A DNA stretch of 64,000 nucleotides, taken from Aurantimonas coralicida_A (GTDB taxonomy: Bacteria > Pseudomonadota > Alphaproteobacteria > Rhizobiales > Rhizobiaceae). A program made the translations under genes and the position numbers. The DNA lies in contig NZ_JAYXIH010000007.1 in the NCBI RefSeq assembly GCF_036016755.1, forward strand, positions 62,001 through 126,000, in the 5' to 3' direction. Shown here piece after piece: positions 42,707 through 51,595 of the stretch; the first letter of the stretch is position 1, and every line of letters begins with the position of its first letter. Below the pieces are notes generated by a model. The model had not been told where the DNA came from. It did no database searches and saw only the letters and a list, made by a program, of their open reading frames with translations.

Positions 42707-43180
42707 CTACAAGTTTGGCCCGGGCCAGGTGTAGTCGGTCATGGGCATACCCCCGCATCGGTAATCATCGACGAACTGACCATTCGATTTATCGCGGCAT
42801 CGCCATACAGGCTGATGATACTCGTTTTGGAATTGGTCCCACGCTACCCCGTAACCGCCGCCGTAACCGCCGCCGTTTCCGCCACCAAAGCCGCCATTGT
42901 TTGCGGCCACACCGACCGCGACCGCCGCGCCGGCAATTGCAACGCCAGCTAGGATCGTGTTTTCGCGTCGAATGGTCGTCCGGCACTCTTCCACGGTCAC
43001 ACCCCGCGAAATCAACTCGGCTACGAGGTCGCGAGAAAACTGCGGATCGCCGCTCTTCTCGACAGCACGGCATAAGCTTGAGACGTTTTGCTTCGCTGGA
43101 TTTGCGTAGAAACTGGACTGGCTCGCGGCGCAGCCCGGAAGTGCGACGGCTATAGCGAATAAAAATACTTTTGTACGCAC
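42707..43180 (-). CDS. Putative lipoprotein with Gly-rich segment
   Basis: 157 residues. The signal peptide ends in a lipobox-like ALPGCAAS. SSLCRAVEKSGDPQFSRDLVAELISRGVTVEEC follows, a fold seen in small envelope lipoproteins. Then a hydrophobic stretch TILAGVAIAGAAVAVGVAANN, a Gly/Tyr-rich run and a Cys/Trp-containing end. The 287 bases to the tRNA hold the integrase arm sites; an opposite frame (43434-43150) is uncertain and not called. Confidence 0.65.
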   Translation of the reverse strand: MRTKVFLFAIAVALPGCAASQSSFYANPAKQNVSSLCRAVEKSGDPQFSRDLVAELISRGVTVEECRTTIRRENTILAGVAIAGAAVAVGVAANNGGFGGGNGGGYGGGYGVAWDQFQNEYHQPVWRCRDKSNGQFVDDYRCGGMPMTDYTWPGPNL

Positions 43181-43392
43181 GAAACAATTTCCCCCGTCAG
43201 GCTCTCAGGGGAGTAAAAAGCACCGCTGGTCCATTGTCCATGTGCGTCAGCTCGCGGGATTAGTCCGACCGGCGCGCCTGTAGCCACAATTGTCAGCGGG
43301 TCATCCGGTCGGGCGCTGTAGGCTTGGCGGATCCTCAGGCCGAGCGGAGCCAGATGTCCCTTCCGTCGCGCTTGTGCAGTTCTTTGAGCGCA

Positions 43393-43430
43393 GCTTCCCA
43401 TGCGCTTCCCAACAAGGCTTCCTGGGAAGC
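43393..43430. repeat. Right integrase arm-type sites (GCTTCCCA x3)
   Basis: GCTTCCCA direct at 43393-43400 and 43404-43411 (11 bases apart) and inverted at 43423-43430, with a partial direct copy at 43417. This repeats the left-arm arrangement, with the same 11-base spacing between the direct pair. Role as integrase/excisionase arm sites is inferred. Confidence 0.6.
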
Positions 43431-43467
43431 GCATGCCGCGGAGAAATCTGCAAATGTCTGATTGTGT

Positions 43468-43512
43468 TGGTGATCCCGACTGGATTCGAACCAGTGACCC
43501 TCAGATTAGGAA
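43468..43512. repeat. Right attachment site within tRNA-Arg
   Basis: The 45-base copy identical to 21278-21322, here forming the 3' part (anticodon loop to CCA) of the complete tRNA gene. Crossover must lie inside this identity block. Confidence 0.93.
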
Positions 43513-43544
43513 TCTGATGCTCTATCCTGCTGAGCTACGGGACC
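43468..43544 (-). tRNA. tRNA-Arg (anticodon CCU)
   Basis: Read leftward from 43544: acceptor GGTCCCG, D-arm GCTCAGCAGGATAGAGC, anticodon arm TCAGA-TTCCTAA-TCTGA with anticodon CCT, T-arm ACTGG-TTCGAAT-CCAGT, acceptor CGGGATC with one G-U pair, discriminator A and an encoded CCA. Structure is complete. It decodes AGG, a rare codon in GC-rich alphaproteobacteria, and is a common integration target. Confidence 0.96.
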
Positions 43545-43685
43545 ACGCCGGGCGCACCATAATCGAATCCCGCCGCCGGCGCCAAGCCTTGTTCGATGAG
43601 GCGGATTGGGCCAGCGCCGCCGCCCGTCGTGGCCGCCGCGCAAAGCCTGGCCCACGCCCGCGCAGGGAGATCGCGGCCGCTACGG

Positions 43686-43712
43686 CGCCCAGGCGCGGGG
43701 CGCGCCTGGGCG
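43686..43712. repeat. Perfect 12-bp inverted repeat between tRNA-Arg and the secretion genes
   Basis: CGCCCAGGCGCG (43686-43697), GGG, then CGCGCCTGGGCG (43701-43712). No T-run follows on either strand, so it is a weak terminator at best; an operator for the secretion operon is possible. The rest of the 336-base gap 43545-43880 shows no gene. Confidence 0.6.
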
Positions 43713-43880
43713 ACCGTATTGTCGTTGCCCGGTAAATGCGTTTGAATGAAACAAGGCAAGTCTCGTGGGGGCCGGCTTCCGACCGCTGTCGCGTGACCGG
43801 CAATTTGGGTCGGGGTTTCCACGGCCTTGTGCTATCGAGAGTTACCTCATTGGTGAAAACTGGAGCAGGGCGGGATCGAA

Positions 43881-45683
43881 TTGACCGGATATGATCGACG
43901 TTTCGGCCTTGATCTTGCCAGCGGCTTCATCGCTCTGATCGTCTTCAGCTTCGTCATCAACATCCTGCTTCTGATTCAGCCAATCTATCTGCTGCAGATC
44001 TATGACCGCGTGCTGTCGTCGGCCTCCGTCGAGACGCTGGCGTTCATTTCCGTCATCGCGGTGGCGGCGCTGGTCTTGCTCGGCGCGGTCGACGCGATCC
44101 GTTCGATGATCTGCGGCCGGATCGCCGCGCGGCTGGAGGCCGGGACCGGCGCTCGGGCGCTCATCGGCGCGATGCGCGGCCCGCGAGCCTCGCTCGGCGA
44201 CGTCCAGCCGCTGCGCGATCTCGCCACGGTCCGCGGGTTCATATCCGGCCGCGCCCTGCTGGCCTATTTCGACCTGCCCTTCGTTCCGTTCTTCATCGGG
44301 ATTCTCTATTTCATCCACCCGCATCTTTTCTGGCTGACGCTGGGTGGCGCGACCGTCCTGGCTTTGCTCGCCTGGGCCAATCAGCACGCGATGCAGCGCC
44401 CGGTCGGCGAAGCCGGCGAGCAGGCGATGGCCGCGATGCTCGCGGCGCAGTCCTTCGCCCGCGGCGCCGAAAGTATCACGGCGATGGGCATGGTGGGCAA
44501 TGTCGTGGGAGCATGGGGCGGACAGGAAGCGCGGTCGCTCGACGCGCAGGACCGGCTGAACCGCATCAATGCGATCTATGCCGGTGTCTCCCGCACGCTT
44601 CGCATCGGATTGCAGATCGCCATCCTCGGCTATGGCGGCTATCTGGTGCTGGCTGGCGAAATGACCGCCGGGATGATCTTCGCCTCCTCGCTGATTTCCG
44701 GTCGCGGACTCCAGCCGATCGACCAGGTCATCGCCGGGTGGAAGCCCGCCGTCGATGCGCGCAAGGCCTGGGGCCGGCTAAGCGTGCTGCTCGCCGTGCT
44801 TGGAACCAAGCCCGCCGCGACCGATCTGCCCGATCCCGTCGGGCGCCTGTCGCTCGAGAATGTCGTCGTGTTTCCGCCCAATGCACCGAACGCCGACCCG
44901 TTGCTCAAACGGATCTCGGCCGAGATTCCGGTCGGCGACTGCGTCGTGGTGGTTGGTCCCTCGGGCGCCGGCAAATCGACGCTCATGCGCGCCATCGTCG
45001 GGGGCATCGATATCCGTTCGGGCGCCATTCGTGTCGATGGGGCCGATATCCGCAACTGGGACAGGGAGAATCTCGGACGCCATGTCGGTTATCTGGCCCA
45101 GGACGTTGAGCTCCTACCGGGGACGATCGCGCAAAACATCGCCAGATTCGATCCCGACGCGCATGATGAGGCAATCATCGATGCGGCGAGGAAAGCCGAG
45201 GTTCACGACCTGATCCAGCGATTGCCGAAGGGCTATGACACGATCATCGGGCCGGCGGGACAACAATTGTCCGGCGGACAACGCCAGCGCGTCGGTGTGG
45301 CCCGGGCATTTTATGGATCGCCGAAGCTGCTCGTTCTCGACGAGCCCAACGCCAATCTCGACACCGAAGGCGAGATGGCGCTGGACAAGGCGCTTGCATC
45401 GGCCCGCGAGGCGAAGGTGACGGTGCTCCTGGTCACACAGCGCCGGCCGATTGCCGAACGGGCCGACAAGATCATGATCCTGCGCGACGGGGCCGTGCAG
45501 GATTTCGGGCCGCGGCAAGAGGTGTTCGCGCGCCAGGTCCAGAAGGCGAAGGCGGCCCAGGAGGCCGCGCGGGCGGCTTCCAACGATCGGGCGGAGGCCT
45601 CGCCGGCATCGTTCCCGGTCGTCACCGGGCGTTTTCCGGCCGTGGTCGCCGGCGGGCGGAACCCCGAGACGGCTGACAGCTGA
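43881..45683 (+). CDS. Type I secretion system permease/ATPase (PrtD/HlyB family)
   Basis: The inner-membrane ABC motor of a type I secretion system, 600 residues. The transmembrane domain (about 10-290) starts LIVFSFVINILLLIQPIYLLQIYDRVLSS, typical of the PrtD/HasD group without an N-terminal peptidase domain. The nucleotide-binding domain has Walker A GPSGAGKST (about 357-365), signature LSGGQRQRVGVARAF, and Walker B LLVLDEPNANLD. The start is a TTG at 43881, the only likely initiation codon after an in-frame stop at 43854. The adaptor gene follows. The secreted substrate is not in the window. Confidence 0.93.
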   Translation: MTGYDRRFGLDLASGFIALIVFSFVINILLLIQPIYLLQIYDRVLSSASVETLAFISVIAVAALVLLGAVDAIRSMICGRIAARLEAGTGARALIGAMRGPRASLGDVQPLRDLATVRGFISGRALLAYFDLPFVPFFIGILYFIHPHLFWLTLGGATVLALLAWANQHAMQRPVGEAGEQAMAAMLAAQSFARGAESITAMGMVGNVVGAWGGQEARSLDAQDRLNRINAIYAGVSRTLRIGLQIAILGYGGYLVLAGEMTAGMIFASSLISGRGLQPIDQVIAGWKPAVDARKAWGRLSVLLAVLGTKPAATDLPDPVGRLSLENVVVFPPNAPNADPLLKRISAEIPVGDCVVVVGPSGAGKSTLMRAIVGGIDIRSGAIRVDGADIRNWDRENLGRHVGYLAQDVELLPGTIAQNIARFDPDAHDEAIIDAARKAEVHDLIQRLPKGYDTIIGPAGQQLSGGQRQRVGVARAFYGSPKLLVLDEPNANLDTEGEMALDKALASAREAKVTVLLVTQRRPIAERADKIMILRDGAVQDFGPRQEVFARQVQKAKAAQEAARAASNDRAEASPASFPVVTGRFPAVVAGGRNPETADS

Positions 45684-45727
45684 CCGGCGGCTTGATGGCG
45701 CGGTCGCCGACAATGGAGCGGATACCC

Positions 45728-47048
45728 ATGACGAAGAACAGCGACGGCTGGGCTAGCGACGTCAAGACCGGAATACGCCTGATCACCGTGACGGGAGTCG
45801 CGCTCTCGGCGATCTTCCTGTTGGGCTTCGGGGCTTGGGCCGCACTGGCGCCGCTGGCGAGCGCCGCGGTCGCGCCGGGGGTGGTCGCGGCGGCCGGCAA
45901 GAACCAGGGGGGTCCAGCATCTGGAAGGTGGGATCGTACGGAGCATCCTCGTGCGCGAGGGTGAGCGCATCAAGGCGGGACAAGCGCTGTTCGCCCTGGA
46001 TCCGACAGCTCCCAAAGCGCAACGCAATCGTCTGCAGAAACAGATGGTTGGCCTGGAGGCGCGGACCGAGCGGCTGACCTCCGAGCGCGACGGCCTGGAG
46101 ATGTTGTCGTTTCCGCCGGTGTTGCGTCAGTTGGCAGGGACAGAAGGCATCGGCGATCTTCTCATCGAGCAGGAACGCGAGTTCACCGCCCGATTGGACC
46201 GTCACCGCCAGGAACAGGTGATCATGGGCCAGCGTGTCCAGGCCCTCCGCGAGCAGATCGAGGGGATGACCGCGCAGCAGACGGCGATCGAGCGCCAACT
46301 CGAAGTCGTTCGGGAGGAAGTGTCGCGCAAGCGCACGCTGCTGGACAAGGGCCTGACCAATCGCTCGGAATATACCGCGCTGCTTCGCAGCGAGGCAGAT
46401 CTGGTCGGTCAGGTAGGGCAGGGTGTTTCCAGCATTCTGGCGGCGAAAATCCAGATCGTCGAAGCGCAGGCGCAGCTGGCGCGGCTCGAAACGCAGCGCG
46501 TCGAGACCGCGGTGACGCAGCTCAATGAAATCCGGGCGCAGATCTCCGATACCGAAGAACAGCTGCGGTCGGCCGAGGATGTGCTCGATCGCATCATCGT
46601 TCGTTCGCCGAGCGATGGGATCATCATCAAGATGAGCGTGAATGCCTCCGGCAGCGTAGTGGGGCCTGGCGATCAGCTCCTCGAACTCCTGCCGACCGGC
46701 GAAGATCTCCTCATCGAGGCTCGGGTCTCGCCGCAGGATGTCGACGTCATCTCGCTCGGACAAAGGGCCCGGCTGCGGTTCAGCGCGCTCAATACGCGCA
46801 CCACGCCGACCGTGGAGGCGAAGGTCACCTATCTTTCCGCCGACCGGCTGATCGACCAGACCACCCGGCAACCCTACTACACCGCCCGGCTCAGCATGAT
46901 CGACGACCTGCCACCCGAAATCAGCCGCGACCAGATTTATCCGGGCATGCCGGTGGAGGCCTATATCGCGACCGGCGAGCGCACCTTCCTGGAATATCTC
47001 GCCAGGCCCATCACCGACAGTTTCTCAAGGGCCTTCCGGGAGGATTGA
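45728..47048 (+). pseudogene. HlyD-family type I secretion adaptor, frameshifted
   Basis: The periplasmic membrane-fusion partner of the preceding ATPase. It begins at 45728 (MTKNSDGWASDVKTGIRLITVTGV, one membrane span). The frame breaks in the run of six G at 45907-45912: removing one G continues VQHLEGGIVRSILVREGERI, the standard HlyD sequence. After that all is intact: lipoyl half-motif, long coiled coil (about 90-260), second half-motif SPSDGIIIKMSVNASGSVV, and a C-terminal beta barrel to 47048. It is either a true single-base disruption or a homopolymer sequencing error; restored length is about 440 residues. Confidence 0.85.
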
Positions 47049-47064
47049 ACCGCTCGGCATCGCC

Positions 47065-47703
47065 TCACCGCACCGTGGGGTCGGCCTGGGCGATCAGCAT
47101 CGCTGAGCCCTCCTGCAACCCGACGACGATCTCGCCGAGCGCCTCGTTCGATTGGGTCAGGATCGAATGGAACGGCACGTCGACATCGGCCAGCGGCCAT
47201 TTCGCGCCCACGACTGTCAGTCCCGACAGATCCGAGAATTTCAGGATCGAGAATTGCGCGCCGGGGGTCAGATCGAAGCGGCGCGGCTCCGGGGACAGCG
47301 GCCAACCATGCTCACGGCCGTCGAACAGCTCGACATCGAGGCCGCGCGCGGCAAAGCGCAGCGCCAGGATGAGATGGGCGAAGGTATGGTCGCTGCGTGG
47401 ACCGCCGAGCGCGCCGACAAGCAGCAGCCGGCTCGCGCCCCGAGCGACCGCCGCGTCGATGGCGAGTTCGCCGTCGGTCTGGTCCTTGTCGCTCGGAAAG
47501 GTCTCGCGGGGAATGTCGGAGAATTCGCCGGCCGCAATCGCCGGGCTGGAATCGAAATCGCCGACCCACAGTTCCGGGGTGAGCCCCAACGCCGTGGCAT
47601 GGCGAATTCCGTCGTCGGCGGCGATCACTCGCGTGCCGGATACTGCATTAGCAAGGGCGGGTGTCGGATCGACGCGGCCGGCAAGAAGGATCGTGAAGCG
47701 CAT
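47065..47703 (-). CDS. thiN: Thiamine diphosphokinase
   Basis: This 212-residue enzyme transfers pyrophosphate from ATP to thiamine, giving TPP. Motifs: VIAADDGIRHATALGLTPELWVGDFDSS (about 27-54), SDKDQTDGELAID (about 70-82) and GALGGPRSDHTFAHL, all of the TPK catalytic domain. A beta-sheet thiamine-binding domain ends the protein. It sits back to back with the riboswitch-controlled thiBPQ operon, so uptake and phosphorylation of thiamine are encoded side by side. Confidence 0.92.
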   Translation of the reverse strand: MRFTILLAGRVDPTPALANAVSGTRVIAADDGIRHATALGLTPELWVGDFDSSPAIAAGEFSDIPRETFPSDKDQTDGELAIDAAVARGASRLLLVGALGGPRSDHTFAHLILALRFAARGLDVELFDGREHGWPLSPEPRRFDLTPGAQFSILKFSDLSGLTVVGAKWPLADVDVPFHSILTQSNEALGEIVVGLQEGSAMLIAQADPTVR

Positions 47704-47831
47704 GGCGCCGTGATCTAGCGCGTGGAAGCGGCGAAGGGGAGGGGGAAAACGTGTCCACCCGCTCGAAGCAGTGGCCGTCGGACTGGTTGCCCTTGCCGGT
47801 GGCGGAGCTTGCCGCTAAATCTTCGGCAGCT

Positions 47832-47918
47832 CACACGGGGTGCCTTCGGGCTGAGAGGCGTCGCGCCAACCCGTCGAACCTGATCCGGATCGTACCGGCG
47901 GAGGGATTGCGGGCGTTC
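47832..47918 (+). promoter_or_regulatory. TPP riboswitch (THI element)
   Basis: Conserved blocks in order: CACGGGGTGCC (from 47833), GGGCTGAGA (47848-47856), AACCCGTCGAACCTGAT (from 47868), CCGGATCGTACCGGCGGAGGGA (47885-47906). These form the pyrimidine-sensor and pyrophosphate-sensor helices of the TPP aptamer. It lies about 55 bases before thiB, so thiamine pyrophosphate would shut down transporter expression, in alphaproteobacteria usually by blocking translation. Confidence 0.95.
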
Positions 47919-47972
47919 GCGAGGCCCTCGCGGCGCGGCTCTTCCGACGTCGCGGCATCGAAAGGCCCCGCC

Positions 47973-48995
47973 ATGACTCCCATCCGTTCGCAACTTTTGT
48001 CTGGCGCCGCTGTCCTCGCCGCGCTGTCCACTTTCGTGACTCCCGCCGTGGCGCAGGACGCCAAGCCGACGCTCACCATCTATACCTATGAAAGCTTCAC
48101 GCCCGAATGGGGTCCGGGGCCTAAGATCGAGGCGGCGTTCGAGGCCGTCTGCGATTGCGACCTGAAGTTCGTCGGCCTGGAGGATGGGGTCGCGATCCTC
48201 AACCGGCTGAAGCTGGAGGGCGAGACGAGCGACGCCGACATCGCTCTCGGGCTGACCTCCGACCTCATTCCCGAAGCCAAGGCGACGGGCCTGTTCGCCG
48301 ACAGCGGCGTCGATCTGTCCAAGCTGACGGTGCCGACGGGCTTTTCCGATCCGGTCTTCGTGCCCTACGACTATTCCTATCTCGCCGTCGTCTACGACAC
48401 CGAGGCTATCGACAATCCGCCGAAGAGCCTCGACGACCTCGTGTCCGGCGATTCCGAGCAGAAGATCGCCATCGAGGACGCGCGGACCTCGACCCCGGGC
48501 CTCGGCCTGCTTTTATGGATGAAAGCGGTCTATGGCGAGGAGGCGAAAGCCAAATGGGCAAAGCTCTCCGACCGCATTCTGACTGTCACGCCCGGCTGGA
48601 GCGAGGCCTATGGCCTGTTCACCAATGGCGAGGTGCCGCTGGTGCTGAGCTATACGACATCGCCGGCCTATCACATGGTCGAGGAAGGCTCCGAGCGCTA
48701 TCAGGCCGCGGCCTTTTCGGAAGGCCAGTATCTCCAGATCGAGGTCGCGGGCCTGCTCAAGAACGCCGATCAGCCGGATCTGGCGCGCCAATTCCTAAAA
48801 TTCATGCTGACCCCCGAAATCCAGTCGATCATTCCGACCACCAACTGGACGCTGCCGGTGATCGACGGCATCGAAATGCCGGAGGCGTTCGACCGGTTGG
48901 TCAAGGTGGAGACGCCGCTGTTCATCGATCCCGAGACGGTTGCGGCGAACCGCAAGGCCTGGACGCAGGAATGGCTCGAGGCGATCGGCCGCTGA
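47973..48995 (+). CDS. thiB: Thiamine ABC transporter, periplasmic binding protein
   Basis: 340 residues with a signal peptide (LLSGAAVLAALSTFVTPAVAQ), then the ThiB pattern PTLTIYTYESFTPEWGPGPKIEAAFEAVCDCDLKFVGLEDGVAILNRLKLEG and VPYDYSYLAVVYD. The protein captures thiamine and its phosphates in the periplasm. The start is the ATG at 47973 because it opens the signal peptide; the frame is open further up, across the riboswitch, which is not coding. First gene of thiBPQ. Confidence 0.95.
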   Translation: MTPIRSQLLSGAAVLAALSTFVTPAVAQDAKPTLTIYTYESFTPEWGPGPKIEAAFEAVCDCDLKFVGLEDGVAILNRLKLEGETSDADIALGLTSDLIPEAKATGLFADSGVDLSKLTVPTGFSDPVFVPYDYSYLAVVYDTEAIDNPPKSLDDLVSGDSEQKIAIEDARTSTPGLGLLLWMKAVYGEEAKAKWAKLSDRILTVTPGWSEAYGLFTNGEVPLVLSYTTSPAYHMVEEGSERYQAAAFSEGQYLQIEVAGLLKNADQPDLARQFLKFMLTPEIQSIIPTTNWTLPVIDGIEMPEAFDRLVKVETPLFIDPETVAANRKAWTQEWLEAIGR

Positions 48996-49050
48996 TGCGC
49001 CTGGGCGTCCGCGGTGGACGGCGCGGCGGGGCTCGCTCGCGCGCGCGGCC

Positions 49051-50676
49051 ATGACCGGCGCCACCGACCGGACCCTTCGCATCGGCCTCGGCTTTGCCGC
49101 CGCCGCGGTCCTGATCGTCTTTCTCGGCGGCGCTTTCGTGTTCCTGCTCGCGGCGACGGGTGCCGTGCCCGATCTGCCGGCGCTCTTCGCCGACCGCTAT
49201 ATCCGGGGCGTCGTGCTCTTCACCCTGGAGCAGGCGGCGCTGTCGACGCTCTTGTCACTTGCCGGCGCGGTGCCGCTGGCCGCCGCGCTCCACCGCGCCC
49301 GCTTTCCCGGACGCCGGGCGGTGCTGCGGCTGTTCCTCTTGCCGCAGGCGCTGCCGGTTCTCGTCGGGGCGCTGGCCATTATCACGATCTGGGGTCGCAA
49401 CGGCGTGCTGTCCGGCGCCTTCGCCGCGATCGGGCTGCCGCGCCTCGACGTCTATGGGCTTGCCGGCATACTGATCGCCCATGTCTTCTTCAACCTGCCG
49501 CTGGCCGCGCGGCTGATGGTGGCGGCGCTGGATCGCGTGCCGGCCGAAAGCTGGAAGCTCGCCGGGCAATTGTCCCTGACGCCGCTCGCCACCTTCCGGC
49601 TGCTCGAATGGCCGGCGATCCGCGCCAGCCTGCCGGCGGCCGCCAGCCTCGTCTTCATGCTCTGTGTGACGAGCTTCACGCTCGTCCTCGTCCTCGGCGG
49701 CGGACCCCGCGCGACGACGCTGGAAGTCGCGATCTATCAGGCGCTTCGCTATGAGTTCGATCCCGGCCGGGCGATCGCGCTGTCGCTCCTGCAAATCGCC
49801 CTGACCGCCATCATCCTGTGGTTCGCGACCCGGCTCGGCGGCGATGTCGCGGCTGGTTTCGGGCTCGGCGGCCGGGCGCTGCGCTACGACCGGCCGAGCC
49901 GGGCGAGGGCGGCGATGGATGCCGCGATCCTGTCGCTCGGAGTAGCCTTCGTCCTGTCGCCCTTCGTCGCGGTTCTGGTGCGCGGATTGCAGGCGGACCT
50001 CGTCTCGCTCGCCGTCGATCCGGCGGTCCGGCGCGCGGCGCTGACCAGCCTGGTCATCGCCCTTGCCGCGGCATCGCTGGCGCTTGTCATCTCGGTCCTG
50101 GTGATCCTCGCCCTCGAAGCCTTGCGCGGCGCGCCGTCCGGGGCTCGTCGTGGGCGAGACACGGCGCGCAAGGGGCTGGAGACGGCCGCCAGCCTCGTTC
50201 TCGTGGTGCCGCCGATCGTCGTCGGAGCCGGCTGGTTTCTGGCGTTGCGTGAGGTCACCGACGTCTTCGCCGCCGCGCCTTATGTCGTCGTCGCCACCAA
50301 CGCCGCCATGGCCGTGCCGTTCATCGTGCGGATCGTCGGGCCGGCGCTGGCCGCCGCCAATCAGGCGACCGGGCGACTGGCGGACAGTCTGGGGCTCGCC
50401 GGCCTGTCGCGGCTGCGCTTCGTCGATTGGCCGGCCATGCGTCCCGCGCTCGGCCTCGCCTTCGCCTTCGCGCTGGCGATTTCGCTCGGCGATCTCGGCG
50501 CGATCGCCCTGTTCGGCAACCAGGACCTCGTCACGCTGCCCTATCTGCTGTTGCAGCGCATGGGGAGCTATCGCACCAGCGACGCGGCCGGTCTGGCGCT
50601 GATTCTCGGAATTTTGTGCCTCGGCCTGATGGTGCTGGCCGAGCGCGGGCTGGCAGGCGCGGGAGAAAAGCGATGA
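49051..50676 (+). CDS. thiP: Thiamine ABC transporter permease
   Basis: 541 residues, two fused permease halves each with about six membrane spans, as usual for ThiP. The EAA-type loops are seen at AESWKLAGQLSLTPLATFRLLEWPAIR (first half) and TGRLADSLGLAGLSRLRFVDWPAMRPALG (second half). Start chosen at the ATG at 49051, directly before the first hydrophobic stretch; the upstream frame is Arg-rich and unlikely to be coding. It overlaps thiQ by four bases. Confidence 0.93.
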   Translation: MTGATDRTLRIGLGFAAAAVLIVFLGGAFVFLLAATGAVPDLPALFADRYIRGVVLFTLEQAALSTLLSLAGAVPLAAALHRARFPGRRAVLRLFLLPQALPVLVGALAIITIWGRNGVLSGAFAAIGLPRLDVYGLAGILIAHVFFNLPLAARLMVAALDRVPAESWKLAGQLSLTPLATFRLLEWPAIRASLPAAASLVFMLCVTSFTLVLVLGGGPRATTLEVAIYQALRYEFDPGRAIALSLLQIALTAIILWFATRLGGDVAAGFGLGGRALRYDRPSRARAAMDAAILSLGVAFVLSPFVAVLVRGLQADLVSLAVDPAVRRAALTSLVIALAAASLALVISVLVILALEALRGAPSGARRGRDTARKGLETAASLVLVVPPIVVGAGWFLALREVTDVFAAAPYVVVATNAAMAVPFIVRIVGPALAAANQATGRLADSLGLAGLSRLRFVDWPAMRPALGLAFAFALAISLGDLGAIALFGNQDLVTLPYLLLQRMGSYRTSDAAGLALILGILCLGLMVLAERGLAGAGEKR

Positions 50677-51410
50677 GCGAGGTGCCGGCCTTATCCTTCG
50701 AAGACGTTCGCCTGGCCTATGAGGGCAGCGACATGCGGTTCGATCTCAAGGTGATCGAGGGCGAATGGCTGGCGGTGATCGGCCCGAGCGGCGCGGGAAA
50801 GTCGACGCTGCTCGATCTGGCGGCCGGTTTCGCGACCCCCGATTCGGGACGGGTCGGCATCGCCGGCTCCGACATGAGCGGGGTCGCCCCCGCCGAGCGG
50901 CCGCTCAGCATCGTCTTTCAGGAGAACAATCTGTTCCCCCATCTCGACGTGTTTCGTAACGTCGCGCTCGGCATCGCCCCGAATCTTCACCTGTCCGAGG
51001 ACGACCGGCGCCGCGTCTTGGAGGCGCTGGAGGCCGTCGGCCTTGCGGGTTTCGAAGCCCGTCGTCCCGCCGCGATGTCCGGCGGCGAACGCCAGCGCGT
51101 CGCGCTCGCTCGCGCTTTCCTCCGCGATCGTCCGCTGCTGCTGCTCGACGAGCCCTTTGCGGCGCTGGGGCCAGCGCTGCGCAAGGAAATGCTGGGGATG
51201 CTGAAGACGCTTCGTGCGGAACGCGCGCCGCGTCCCATGACCGTGGTGATGGTGACCCATCATCCGGACGACGCGGCCGACCACGCCGATCGCGTCGCAT
51301 TCCTCGATCGAGGCGTGGTGCTCGCGGTGGGGCCGACGCGCGCGATCCTGTCGGGCCGGACCGATCCGCGTGTCGCCCGCTATCTCGGCACAAAGGTTTC
51401 TGATTCATGA
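50673..51410 (+). CDS. thiQ: Thiamine ABC transporter ATP-binding protein
   Basis: 245 residues with all ABC motifs: Walker A GPSGAGKST (about 37-45), Q-loop FQENNLFPHL, signature MSGGERQRVALARAF, Walker B LLLLDEPFAALG, switch histidine VMVTHHPDD. ATGA overlap with thiP. It powers thiamine import together with ThiB and ThiP. Confidence 0.95.
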   Translation: MSEVPALSFEDVRLAYEGSDMRFDLKVIEGEWLAVIGPSGAGKSTLLDLAAGFATPDSGRVGIAGSDMSGVAPAERPLSIVFQENNLFPHLDVFRNVALGIAPNLHLSEDDRRRVLEALEAVGLAGFEARRPAAMSGGERQRVALARAFLRDRPLLLLDEPFAALGPALRKEMLGMLKTLRAERAPRPMTVVMVTHHPDDAADHADRVAFLDRGVVLAVGPTRAILSGRTDPRVARYLGTKVSDS

Positions 51411-51595
51411 CGCATTTCCGGCAAATTTGCTTGTTAGCCGGGAAGGCATCCATGATGAGGGGGCGCGCCGCGGATTTGCGACGTCGTGTTGCGGATCGAT
51501 CCTTCCGCGGAGCGTGGCGTTTCGGCTAAGGGTCTTGTGCGAACAGGGCAGAGCTGAATTTCTGCGGCATATTGGCGGGGGCGGTGATCGCACCG

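Larger units (their letters stand above)
21278..43512. mobile_element. tRNA-Arg-integrated element of about 22.2 kb (prophage remnant or phage satellite)
   Basis: Two identical 45-bp copies of the tRNA-Arg(CCU) 3' end bound the region. The right copy is part of the intact tRNA and the left is the displaced fragment, the expected result of site-specific integration at a tRNA 3' end. A tyrosine integrase lies 155 bases inside the left end and an excisionase-like gene is near the right end. Contents are AlpA-like and other DNA-binding proteins, a replication-like gene, DNA-ejection-like proteins, DUF5681, a repressor switch and secreted small proteins. Genes inside are visibly less GC-rich than the flanks. 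Excision would restore trkH, tRNA-Arg and the type I secretion genes as neighbours. Confidence 0.9.

Noticed and set aside
43150..43434. Minus-strand 94-codon frame next to the right att site
   Set aside because: Its start lies within the integrase arm repeats, it has no ribosome site, and it overlaps the start of the lipoprotein gene; left uncalled.
51411..51595. Possible small gene between thiQ and the M48 protease
   Set aside because: Short frames there lack ribosome sites and protein-like composition.
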